Assembly: GCA_014801065.1 (NCBI GenBank)
Contig: JAAVEX010000043.1
Location: forward strand, 20,217-28,243
Length of the DNA: 8,027 nucleotides
DNA from: Barnesiella sp.
GTDB lineage: Bacteria > Bacteroidota > Bacteroidia > Bacteroidales > Muribaculaceae
Direction: 5' to 3'
This document shows positions 1 through 7,070 of the stretch, piece after piece. A model generated the notes under the pieces. The model saw nothing but the letters and a program-made list of their open reading frames with translations. It was not told the origin of the DNA and searched no databases. Each line of letters begins with the position of its first letter. Position 1 is the stretch's first letter. A program made the position numbers and the translations under genes.

Positions 1-408
1 AAACGAGCGGAAGGCATCGGCAATCTCATCGCCACGTGACAACCGTCCATCGACAAGGCTCACCACCGTGCATAGCGCGCGTACCACCGGACGCCGGTCA
101 GGTAAAGTGAAGATATCCTGAACAAAGACAAAACGCGGTCCCTCGCGGCGCAGCCCCAGACAGCTCACCATCTCATCGCCAAGACCGAGCGGGTTGAGAT
201 ATTCGATCTCTACCCTGCGGATCACGGGGTCGATACCATTCTGCTGCATGGAGCGGAACGATGTGCCGACATGGCGGCAGAACTCATGGCGCGTGTGCTC
301 AAGATAATGCAGATAAACAGCATTATTGACAATGCCCTGCGAGTCCACCTCGTAGTCGCGGACACGCATGGGCATTTCAAAAACGTAGGGAGATGTGGTT
401 TCTGTCAT
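1..408 (-). CDS. YbgC/FadM-like acyl-CoA thioesterase (hotdog fold), C-terminus at window edge
   Basis: The reading frame starts at an ATG at 408 and stays open for 136 codons to the left edge without a stop, so the C-terminus may continue a few residues outside. It shows the 4-hydroxybenzoyl-CoA thioesterase pattern: an N-terminal beta strand (MPMRVRDYEVD, residues 12-22), the probable catalytic Asp22 in a D-x-x-G-I-V-N-N-A-x-Y motif, then the start of the long hotdog helix (YLHYLEHTRHEF, residues 32-43). Later strands include RRVEIEYLNPLGLGDEM around residues 68-84. Family members of this kind hydrolyse acyl-CoA or acyl-ACP thioesters in the cytoplasm and are usually 130-150 residues long, so nearly all of it is present. 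Its ATG lies only 9 bases after the serA stop, so it is probably the third gene of the serC-serA transcript. The substrate cannot be read from the sequence. Bacterial acyl-ACP thioesterases are a less likely alternative because those are about twice as long. Confidence 0.87.
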   Translation of the reverse strand, partial: MTETTSPYVFEMPMRVRDYEVDSQGIVNNAVYLHYLEHTRHEFCRHVGTSFRSMQQNGIDPVIRRVEIEYLNPLGLGDEMVSCLGLRREGPRFVFVQDIFTLPDRRPVVRALCTVVSLVDGRLSRGDEIADAFRSF

Positions 409-417
409 CTCGCTTTT

Positions 418-1344
418 TTACTTATTTACTCTGAAGCGATCGGTGCCATCGGTCAGAAACGCTGCAGCCTGACGTGCAGCTGCCAGACCGGCATTGATAT
501 TTGCCTCCGAGGTCTGCGCACCCATCTTTTTGGGAGTGAAGAAAACACGTCCGGCAAAACGCTCGCTGAGCTCATCGGCGTTGGCAGGCTTCACATCTGC
601 CACATATTTGAGGTCGGGACGTTCGTCGAGCGCACGAGCCAGTCCTTCTTCGTCAATCACTTCTTTGCGTGCCGTGTTGATAAGCACACCGCCATGAGGC
701 AATTTCATCATCAGATCATAGCCCACGGACTTGCGTGTTTCATCCGTAGCCGGAATGTGGAGCGACACAAATTTATTCTGCGAATAGAGGTCGTCAACGC
801 TCTTAACCGGAGCGACACCCGCCTCCACCATCACCTGATCGGGACAATATGGATCAAGGGCCGACACTTCCATTCCGAAGCCTTTGGCAATACGGGCCAC
901 ATTGCGGCCCACCTGACCGAAAGCATGGATGCCGAGCGATTTCTCCTTAAGTTCCGAACCGGAAGTGCCGTCAAACATATTGCGGACAGCCATCACAAGC
1001 ATACCGAACACGAGTTCGGCCACAGCGTTGGAATTCTGACCGGGAGTATTTTCAACGCAGATTCCGGCAGCCGTTGCCGCTTCGAGATCGATATTATCAT
1101 AGCCGGCACCTGCTCTCACTATCACTTTCAGTTCAGGCGCGGCAGCGATAACCTCCTTGTCAATGATATCGCTTCTCACTATCAGTCCCGATGCAGTGGC
1201 TACGGCATCAAGCAATTCCTGTTTGGAACCATATTTTTCAAGGAGGGCAAATTCAAAGCCGGCATCCTCGACTATGCGGGCGATCCCATCGACCGCCTCA
1301 CGGGCAAACGGTTTCTCCGTTGCGACAAGTATTTTTTTTGCCAT
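418..1344 (-). CDS. serA: D-3-phosphoglycerate dehydrogenase, short form without ACT domain
   Basis: This 308-residue cytoplasmic enzyme should oxidise 3-phosphoglycerate to 3-phosphohydroxypyruvate with NAD, the first step of serine synthesis. The substrate-binding domain (about residues 1-98 and 285-308) carries VRAGAGYDNID (76-86) and NTPGQNSNAVAE (99-110). The central Rossmann domain has GIHAFGQVG at 138-146, in which Ala141 replaces the first Gly of GxGxxG, and Asp164 after the next strand, which fits NAD use. The active-site Arg is Arg226 in NTARKEV. The usual catalytic His in the TPH motif is a Lys here (TPKKMGAQT, 270-278), and the usual Glu of DVFxxEP has no clear match (DVKPANA, 250-256). 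From memory, these changes are typical of Bacteroidetes SerA and the related Entamoeba enzyme, so they do not suggest decay. The protein ends without an ACT domain, so classical serine feedback through that domain is not expected. It starts 15 bases after the serC stop. A different 2-hydroxyacid dehydrogenase is possible, but the pairing with serC argues for SerA. Confidence 0.93.
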   Translation of the reverse strand: MAKKILVATEKPFAREAVDGIARIVEDAGFEFALLEKYGSKQELLDAVATASGLIVRSDIIDKEVIAAAPELKVIVRAGAGYDNIDLEAATAAGICVENTPGQNSNAVAELVFGMLVMAVRNMFDGTSGSELKEKSLGIHAFGQVGRNVARIAKGFGMEVSALDPYCPDQVMVEAGVAPVKSVDDLYSQNKFVSLHIPATDETRKSVGYDLMMKLPHGGVLINTARKEVIDEEGLARALDERPDLKYVADVKPANADELSERFAGRVFFTPKKMGAQTSEANINAGLAAARQAAAFLTDGTDRFRVNK

Positions 1345-1359
1345 GATTGAAGCGCTCTG

Positions 1360-2433
1360 TTAACGTTTCGACTCAAATTCTTTCATTGCTGCCACAAGCA
1401 CTTCCACACTTTCCATCGGGAGTGCGTTATAGAGCGAAGCGCGGAATCCACCCACAGAGCGATGGCCTTTTATTCCGACAATACCCTTGCTCGATGCGAA
1501 ATCGATAAACTCTTTTTCAAGTTCCTTATATTCCGGAGTCATCACGAAGCAAACGTTCATGATCGAACGGTCGGACGGATCGGTCACTGTGCCTTCAAAC
1601 ATGCGGCTTGAATCGATCGCATCATAGAGTTTGGCAGCTTTTGCAAGATCCATCTTTTCGAGTTCTTTCACTCCACCGAGCTCCTTATAGTAGCGCAGAG
1701 TCTGCAGGGCGGCGAAGATGGGGAGAACGGGAGGAGTATTGAACATCGATCCCTTCTTGACATGCGTGCGATAGTCGAGCATGGTGGGGATGGGGCGATC
1801 AACATGGCCGAGGGCATCATCGCGCACGATAGCAATGGTCACACCGGCAGGAGCAAGATTTTTCTGAGCGCCGGCATAGATAAGATCATATTTGCTTACA
1901 TCCACCGGGCGAGAGAAAATATCGCTCGACATGTCGGCGATCAGACGAACGCCACCTGCATCGGGATCATTACGCATCTCGGTTCCGTAGATGGTATTGT
2001 TTGATGTAAAGTGGAAATAGTCGGCATCTGCCGGGATAGTGTAATCTTTTGGGATGAATGTAAAATTCGCATCCTTTGATGAAGCAACGACGTCCACCTC
2101 ACCAAACAGGCGAGCCTCCTTAATGGCATTGACGGCCCAAGTTCCGGTTTCGAGATACGCAGCCTTGGTGCGGAGCAGATTCATCGGAGCCATGCAGAAT
2201 TGCAGGCTGGCACCGCCTCCGAGGAACAACACCGAATACCCCTCAGGGATATCGAGAAGTTCTTTGACCAGAGCGACAGCTTCATCCATAACTGCCTGAA
2301 ATTCTTTACTGCGGTGTGACACTTCGAGCACCGACAGGCCTGTATCGGCAAAATTCAGAATAGCATCGGCCGTGTTCTTGATAGTGTACTGGCTCAGGAT
2401 CGACGGTCCGGCATAGAAATTATGTTTCTTCAT
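1360..2433 (-). CDS. serC: Phosphoserine aminotransferase
   Basis: This 357-residue PLP enzyme transfers the amino group of glutamate to 3-phosphohydroxypyruvate, giving O-phosphoserine; the same enzyme often serves in pyridoxal phosphate synthesis. Full family length is present. Recognisable elements are the start NFYAGPSIL (5-13), the phosphate-binding HRSKEF (40-45), the glycine loop GGGASLQF (72-79), Trp99 of TGTW that stacks on the cofactor ring, SNNTIYG (144-150), Asp167 in ADMSS, and the Schiff-base lysine Lys191 in [11 protein letters not shown]. The substrate-binding [15 protein letters not shown] lies at 323-337. The ATG at 2433 is chosen because the family begins a few residues before NFxAGP; an A-rich stretch, not a Shine-Dalgarno box, precedes it. 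It is the first gene of the serC-serA-thioesterase block and has its own promoter about 50 bases upstream. No key residue is missing. Confidence 0.97.
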   Translation of the reverse strand: MKKHNFYAGPSILSQYTIKNTADAILNFADTGLSVLEVSHRSKEFQAVMDEAVALVKELLDIPEGYSVLFLGGGASLQFCMAPMNLLRTKAAYLETGTWAVNAIKEARLFGEVDVVASSKDANFTFIPKDYTIPADADYFHFTSNNTIYGTEMRNDPDAGGVRLIADMSSDIFSRPVDVSKYDLIYAGAQKNLAPAGVTIAIVRDDALGHVDRPIPTMLDYRTHVKKGSMFNTPPVLPIFAALQTLRYYKELGGVKELEKMDLAKAAKLYDAIDSSRMFEGTVTDPSDRSIMNVCFVMTPEYKELEKEFIDFASSKGIVGIKGHRSVGGFRASLYNALPMESVEVLVAAMKEFESKR

Positions 2434-2555
2434 CTTTTTTGATTGAAAATAGTTTTCGGATTCGAAATTTTACTACTTGCAAATTTAATGAAATTTTTCT
2501 CTAATTCAAAAGTTTTGCTACTTTATCGTTACTATTTGTCGTTCGACTGCAGATA
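2434..2555. other. Intergenic region between the efflux and serine operons
   Basis: This 122-base AT-rich gap separates the stop of the outer-membrane channel gene from the serC start. It holds the serC promoter. I looked for a rho-independent terminator for the efflux operon and found only tiny inverted repeats: GTCGAACGAC just after the channel stop, with a 3-4 base-pair stem and no U tract, and TTTCG-AATC-CGAAA in the predicted serC leader (2467 to 2454). Neither is convincing. Read-through from the efflux operon into serC is therefore possible. Confidence 0.6.
2480..2510 (-). promoter_or_regulatory. Bacteroidetes-type promoter for the serC operon
   Basis: On the minus strand, TTTG (2510 to 2507) is followed after exactly 19 bases by TAAATTTG (2487 to 2480). 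This matches the Bacteroidetes housekeeping sigma consensus (TTTG at about -33, TAnnTTTG at about -7) at every fixed position and with normal spacing. Transcription would start near 2475, leaving a leader of roughly 40 bases before the serC ATG at 2433. The -33 element forms one arm of a short palindrome, CAAAACTTTTG (2517 to 2507), which could be an operator or chance in AT-rich DNA. Assigned from consensus only; no transcript data. Confidence 0.72.
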
Positions 2556-3929
2556 TTACCAGCCGCCACCAAGCACTTTGTAGAGATTGATCAGCGCGAA
2601 ATATTCGTCGCGCAGAGCATTATTCACCCCGATCTGGGCTTCGAAATAGCGACGCTGCGCATCGAGCACTTCAAGATATCGCAGAGTTCCGGCACGATAT
2701 TGCAGCGTGGCGAGATTGACATATTTGCCGGTGGCATCGCGCAGCTCCATCTTCAACAATGTGCTCTGATGCACCTTACGGTACGTGGCAACAGCATCAC
2801 TCACTTCTGTAAACGCAGTGATCACAGCCTTCTCATAAGCATAACGCGCTTGATCATAAGCAGCTATCGACGCCTTATATTTACGCTTCTTGCGCCCGAA
2901 ATCAAACACTGTTCCCGAGATATTTCCCAGCAGATATGTGAATGGTGATTGGAAGAATTTTACCAGACCGTCGTTTTCCAAGCCGGCAGAAAGGTTGATT
3001 CTCAGCGACGGGAAACGATTGGCATAATTCAACCCCACATTAGCCATAGCAGCAGAAAGACGGAGTTCGGACGCACGCAGATCGGGCCGGCGTTCAAGCA
3101 ACTGCGATGGCACTCCGAGAGGCATCTTTTCAGGCAGCTCCGTGTTTAGCAACAGTGTGCCGCGCGTCAGATCCTCAGCCGGCAATTCTCCCATCAGAAG
3201 CGTCAGCACATTCTGCACCACTCTCACCTGACGCTCAAGATTAGGCACGAGCGATGCTGTCGACGCATACTCTACCTTGGCTTGCTGATAGACGGTTTCC
3301 GAAGTCAGCCCACCCTCATATCTGAGCCGGGCATGTTCAAGAGCCTGCTCGCGGGTGGCGAGTGTCTGCCTGACGATACTCAACTCATTGTCGAGCGCGA
3401 GCAAGCGTATATAGGCCGAAGCGGCTTCGGATATCAGTGTGAGCTGGAGTGCGCGCATATCCTCAACCGAAGCCTGATATTGAGCCTCGCTCTGATTGCG
3501 CGCCCACTTAGCCGCTCCAAAAAGATTCACTTCCCATGCCACAGTAAGCTTGAGATCGGTTTCAGGATCTTTCGAGAGAGAGCCACCGCGATAGCGGTTG
3601 GTTTCGTAGTCGCCACCAACCAGACCATTGACCGTCGGGGTGAGATTCATTTTCTCTGCGTTGTAAAGCTCGCGGAGTTCCTCCACTCTTGCAGCCGCTT
3701 TAAGAAAATCCTTATTATTGGCCAGAGTCCGCTCTATGATGGTGTGCAACGCCGGATCAGTATAGTATTCCCACCATTTCATATCGGCTATCGACGCCGA
3801 ATCTGACCATAAGGTGGCTACATACGACTGAGGGATATCCACCTCGGCAGGGGTGAGATTTCTCACTCCCGAACAGGAGGCAAACATCAACGATATAGAT
3901 ACAATGAATATATGGATGATTCTATTCAT
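2556..3929 (-). CDS. RND efflux outer-membrane channel lipoprotein (OprM/NodT family)
   Basis: This 457-residue protein is the outer-membrane exit duct of the tripartite pump, a trimeric beta-barrel continued by a periplasmic helical tunnel. Residues 1-19 form a lipoprotein signal peptide: basic Asn-Arg start, hydrophobic stretch, and a FASC lipobox with Cys19 as the probable lipidated residue. Two outer membrane efflux protein repeats follow, about 58-245 and 270-455. Family marks include WWEYYTDPALHTIIERTLANN start at residue 52, LRYEGGLTSETVYQQA (202-217), the NodT hallmark LLERRPDLRASELRLSAAMANVG (277-299), and the matching second-repeat segment LQYRAGTLRYLEVLDAQ (409-425). It ends in LYKVLGGGW, a common family ending, so it is complete. 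Its ATG lies inside the last codons of the pump gene, which points to translational coupling and matched production. Specific substrates cannot be told from this component. Confidence 0.95.
   Translation of the reverse strand: MNRIIHIFIVSISLMFASCSGVRNLTPAEVDIPQSYVATLWSDSASIADMKWWEYYTDPALHTIIERTLANNKDFLKAAARVEELRELYNAEKMNLTPTVNGLVGGDYETNRYRGGSLSKDPETDLKLTVAWEVNLFGAAKWARNQSEAQYQASVEDMRALQLTLISEAASAYIRLLALDNELSIVRQTLATREQALEHARLRYEGGLTSETVYQQAKVEYASTASLVPNLERQVRVVQNVLTLLMGELPAEDLTRGTLLLNTELPEKMPLGVPSQLLERRPDLRASELRLSAAMANVGLNYANRFPSLRINLSAGLENDGLVKFFQSPFTYLLGNISGTVFDFGRKKRKYKASIAAYDQARYAYEKAVITAFTEVSDAVATYRKVHQSTLLKMELRDATGKYVNLATLQYRAGTLRYLEVLDAQRRYFEAQIGVNNALRDEYFALINLYKVLGGGW
3922..3929 (-). 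other. Stop-start overlap ATGAATAG coupling pump and channel genes
   Basis: The channel gene begins at ATG 3929 and the pump gene ends at TAG 3922 in another frame, so they share the eight bases ATGAATAG. Such overlaps usually let ribosomes that finish the first gene restart on the second. Both proteins look complete at their joined ends (a basic cytoplasmic tail for the pump, a lipoprotein signal for the channel), which supports both the start and the stop. Confidence 0.85.
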
Positions 3930-6900
3930 TTTTTGGAAACCATTTTTTATGAAAAAACTTTTTGCCGCCGAATCGTTTGGCCGTAAGCCGCTCTACCATG
4001 ACAAAGAAGAAAGGCACGAACACGATCCCCACGGTGATTGCCACCAACATTCCGAAGAACACTCCGGTGCCAATGTCGCGGCGAGCAGCCGAACCTGGTC
4101 CGGTTGCTATGAGCAGCGGCACCAGCCCGAGCATAAAGGCGAGCGAGGTCATGACAATGGGGCGGAATCGCAGGCGGGCGGCTATAATGGCAGCCTTCAC
4201 GGCATCAGTGCCCTTATCCACCTCTTCCTTGGCGAACTCAACAATGAGGATTGCATTTTTCGCCACAAGTCCCACGAGCATCACAAGTCCGATCTGGAAA
4301 TAGACATTATTTTCCAATCCGCATATCAATATGCCTGTATATGCTCCCAGTCCGGCCACCGGCAGCGATAAAATGACAGCGAGCGGCACGGTCCAGCTTT
4401 CATAGAGAGCGGCGAGGAAGAGAAACACAAAAATGAGCGCCAATCCGAGCACCATACCGGTGTTGCCACTCTCATGCTGTTCCTGATAGGAAAGTCCGCT
4501 CCATTCCACGCCGATATTTTCGGGCAGCTTTTCAAGCACAATGCGTTGCAGTGTCTCCATAGCCTGACCTGTACTGTAGCCGTTGCCGGCCTGTCCGGAA
4601 ACGGTGGCGGAGTTAAACATGTTGAATCTCGACATTGTACCCGGACCGGTGGTGTAGCTCGACGAACCGAGCGACGAGATCGGCACCATCGCACCATTGG
4701 ACGCTCTCACAAAAAACAGATTCATGTTGTCGCGCCGCGAACGATAGTCGGCCTCTGCCTGAATATAAACGCGATATATGCGGTTAAACATATTAAAATC
4801 GTTGACATAGATCGAACCGGTAAATGCTTTCATGGTCGAAAATATGTCGGAAACGGGGATACCCTGCATCTTGGCCCGGTCGCGGTCCACTTGAAAAAAC
4901 AGTTGCGGGATATCGGCTTGCATCGATGTTGAAAGGCCGGATATTTCAGGTGATTCGGCAGCATATTTCCGAAGCGTGTCGACGGCGTTCTGCAAATCCT
5001 CATAAGAAGCATCGGCTCTCGCCTCAAGCACCATCTCAAAACCTCCCGACGAGCCAAGTCCGGGAACAACGGCGGGCATGAACACATAGACATTACTCTC
5101 GGCATACTCCGACAAATGGCGACGCACACGTTCGGCCGTCTTTTTTATTCCTCCCGCTTCGCGCTCATCCCATGGTTTCAGAATGACGGTGAGAGCCACA
5201 TGGGCGGGATTGGTACCGACACGTGGCGACGAGCCGGTCACGTTGAGCACATACTCCACATCGGGGTCCTGAAGAAGATAGTTCATCGCTCTATCGGCCA
5301 CCTGCCGGCTTCGCTCGATCGTAGCTCCTTCGGGAAGTTCAAGTTCGACTGTGAAGTATCCCTGGTCTTCTTGCGACATGAAGCTCGTGGGCAACAGCCA
5401 GTTAAGCCCCATCATAGCCAATATGGCGGCAAAAAACAGACTCCACATCAGTTTAGGCCGTTCAACCGATCGGGCTATGATTCGGCAGTAGATCTTGTTG
5501 CCTTTATTGAGCCATATATTGATGCGGCGAAACACACGCGGCTTTTTGCGTCTTGATTCTGGGCGCAATATCTTGGAACACATCACGGGCGACAACGTTA
5601 GGGCCACAACTGTCGAGATTATCACCGACACGGCGATAGTGATGGTAAACTGACGGTAAAGCGACCCGGTGATGCCGGGGAGAAAACTAACGGGCACGAA
5701 CACCGCACACAACACCAACGACATGGCCACAAGCGCACTTCCAAGATTTTTCATCGCTTCATTTGTGGCCTCGCGTGGCGAAAGATGGCGGCTGTTCATT
5801 ATACGGTCAACATTCTCCACCACGACTATCGCATCATCGACCACTATACCGATGGCAAGGATCAATCCGAGAAGAGTCAGCATATTGAGCGAGAAGCCAA
5901 ACGCAAGCATCACGGCAAATGTGCCTATAAGTGAGATCGGCACGGCCACAAGCGGGATTATCGTAGCACGCCAGTTCTGAAGCGAGAAGAACACCACAAC
6001 GATCACGAGCAGCAGAGCTTCGAAAAATGTACGGTAGACATGATGGATCGACTCGGATATATATGTGGTCATGTCAAACGGAATGGTATAGGAAATTCCC
6101 TCGGGAAATCCCGCCGCAATCAGCGCCATCTCTTTTTTGACAGCCTCAGCCACATCGACAGCATTTGCACCCGGAAGCATAAACACATTGAGCACGGCGG
6201 CATTAGCATTATTTATACCACTTTCAGTCTGGTAGCTTTGTGCTTCAAGCGACACCCGAGCCACATCCTTCAGGCGAATAAGCGAGCCGTTGGAGGTGGC
6301 ACGGATCACGATATCCTCAAACTCAGTGACCGACGATAGTCGACCATGTGCAATAATCGGCATAGTGACGTCGACATCGCGTGCCGGTGCCTGACCCAGC
6401 GCGCCCGCGGCGCTCTCGCGGTTCTGATCCTTGAGGGCGCTCTGAATATCCTGCACCGTAAGTCCGAGATCCGCCAGCTTGTCGGGCGACACCCAAATCT
6501 GCATAGCGTAATACCGTCCACCAACAGAGCTGACACTTCCCACACCCGGAATACGCCGGAGCGGATCGACCACATTGAGCGTGGTGTAGTTACTGAGATA
6601 CACTTCATCGAATTTCGGATCATCCGACGATATTGTGATAGTCATCAGCTTGCTGACGGTTTCCTTCGACACCGATATACCGTTTTGCACCACCTCGGCC
6701 GGCAGTCGGCTTTCAGCCTTTTTCACGCGGTTCTGCACATCGACGGCAGCCAGTTCCGGATCTGTCTCCGCCTCAAATGTGATGAGCGCATTGAAGCCGC
6801 CGGTGTTGGAGCTGGTCGATGACATATAGATCATTCCGGGAGTGCCGTTGAGTTCCTGCTCGATAGGCGTGGCCACAGCCTGAGTGACCGTTCGAGCATC

Positions 6901-7059
6901 GGCTCCCGGATAGGAAGCAGTAACTCTGACCACCGGGGGAACAATGTCGGGATACTGATCGACGGGAAGAAGCAGCAGAGCGATAGTGCCAACCAGAGTG
7001 ATCACAATCGAGATCACTATTGAAAACACGGGGTGGCCAATAAAGAAATTGTTTTTCAT
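3922..7059 (-). CDS. RND multidrug efflux transporter, inner-membrane pump (AcrB-like, HAE-1)
   Basis: This 1045-residue inner-membrane protein is the proton-driven pump of the system and should work as a trimer, taking hydrophobic compounds from the periplasm or outer membrane leaflet. The layout is classical: TM1 at about 11-31, a porter domain 35-335, TM2-TM6 at 340-495, TM7 near 537-556, a second porter domain 560-865, and TM8-TM12 at 868-1024. The proton relay is intact: Asp408-Asp409 in GIVVDDAIVVVENV (TM4), Lys934 in GLVAKNAILIVEFA (TM10), Arg964 and Thr971 in RLRFRPIVMTSLAF (TM11). These match AcrB Asp407, Asp408, Lys940, Arg971 and Thr978. The gene follows the adaptor by 11 bases; AGGGAG lies only two bases before the ATG, too close for an ideal Shine-Dalgarno site. 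The switch loop near residues 608-618 (TGSSPRVGTNP) is shorter and poorer in glycine than in AcrB. The heavy-metal RND class is less likely because the sequence tracks AcrB throughout. Substrate range is not predictable. Confidence 0.96.
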   Translation of the reverse strand: MKNNFFIGHPVFSIVISIVITLVGTIALLLLPVDQYPDIVPPVVRVTASYPGADARTVTQAVATPIEQELNGTPGMIYMSSTSSNTGGFNALITFEAETDPELAAVDVQNRVKKAESRLPAEVVQNGISVSKETVSKLMTITISSDDPKFDEVYLSNYTTLNVVDPLRRIPGVGSVSSVGGRYYAMQIWVSPDKLADLGLTVQDIQSALKDQNRESAAGALGQAPARDVDVTMPIIAHGRLSSVTEFEDIVIRATSNGSLIRLKDVARVSLEAQSYQTESGINNANAAVLNVFMLPGANAVDVAEAVKKEMALIAAGFPEGISYTIPFDMTTYISESIHHVYRTFFEALLLVIVVVFFSLQNWRATIIPLVAVPISLIGTFAVMLAFGFSLNMLTLLGLILAIGIVVDDAIVVVENVDRIMNSRHLSPREATNEAMKNLGSALVAMSLVLCAVFVPVSFLPGITGSLYRQFTITIAVSVIISTVVALTLSPVMCSKILRPESRRKKPRVFRRINIWLNKGNKIYCRIIARSVERPKLMWSLFFAAILAMMGLNWLLPTSFMSQEDQGYFTVELELPEGATIERSRQVADRAMNYLLQDPDVEYVLNVTGSSPRVGTNPAHVALTVILKPWDEREAGGIKKTAERVRRHLSEYAESNVYVFMPAVVPGLGSSGGFEMVLEARADASYEDLQNAVDTLRKYAAESPEISGLSTSMQADIPQLFFQVDRDRAKMQGIPVSDIFSTMKAFTGSIYVNDFNMFNRIYRVYIQAEADYRSRRDNMNLFFVRASNGAMVPISSLGSSSYTTGPGTMSRFNMFNSATVSGQAGNGYSTGQAMETLQRIVLEKLPENIGVEWSGLSYQEQHESGNTGMVLGLALIFVFLFLAALYESWTVPLAVILSLPVAGLGAYTGILICGLENNVYFQIGLVMLVGLVAKNAILIVEFAKEEVDKGTDAVKAAIIAARLRFRPIVMTSLAFMLGLVPLLIATGPGSAARRDIGTGVFFGMLVAITVGIVFVPFFFVMVERLTAKRFGGKKFFHKKWFPKNE

Positions 7060-7070
7060 AGCTCCCTGCT

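Noticed and set aside
1332..1339. Run of eight A (minus strand) in codons 2-5 of serA as a phase-variation tract.
   Set aside because: The run encodes the expected MAKKIL start of the family, and A-rich starts are usual in Bacteroidetes. Eight bases in a housekeeping gene gives no reason to infer switching.
271..1350. Long plus-strand open frame of 359 codons opposite serA and the start of the thioesterase gene.
   Set aside because: It lies almost wholly opposite two well-recognised genes. Its translation is rich in His, Cys, Arg and Phe, has no recognisable domain, and its openness follows from the codon bias of the opposite strand.
2454..2467. Small hairpin TTTCG-AATC-CGAAA in the serC leader as an attenuator or riboswitch.
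   Set aside because: The stem has only five base pairs and no U tract or conserved aptamer features, and the leader of about 40 bases is too short for known riboswitches.
3282..3806. Plus-strand open frame of 174 codons within the outer-membrane channel gene.
   Set aside because: The minus-strand protein is a full-length OprM-family member with intact motifs across this stretch. The plus-strand translation shows no domain.
3853..4371. Plus-strand open frame with a His- and Glu-rich translation resembling a metal-binding protein, opposite the pump-channel junction.
   Set aside because: It is antisense to the conserved C-terminus of the RND pump and the channel's signal peptide. The His-rich look is the complement of common codons in the real genes.
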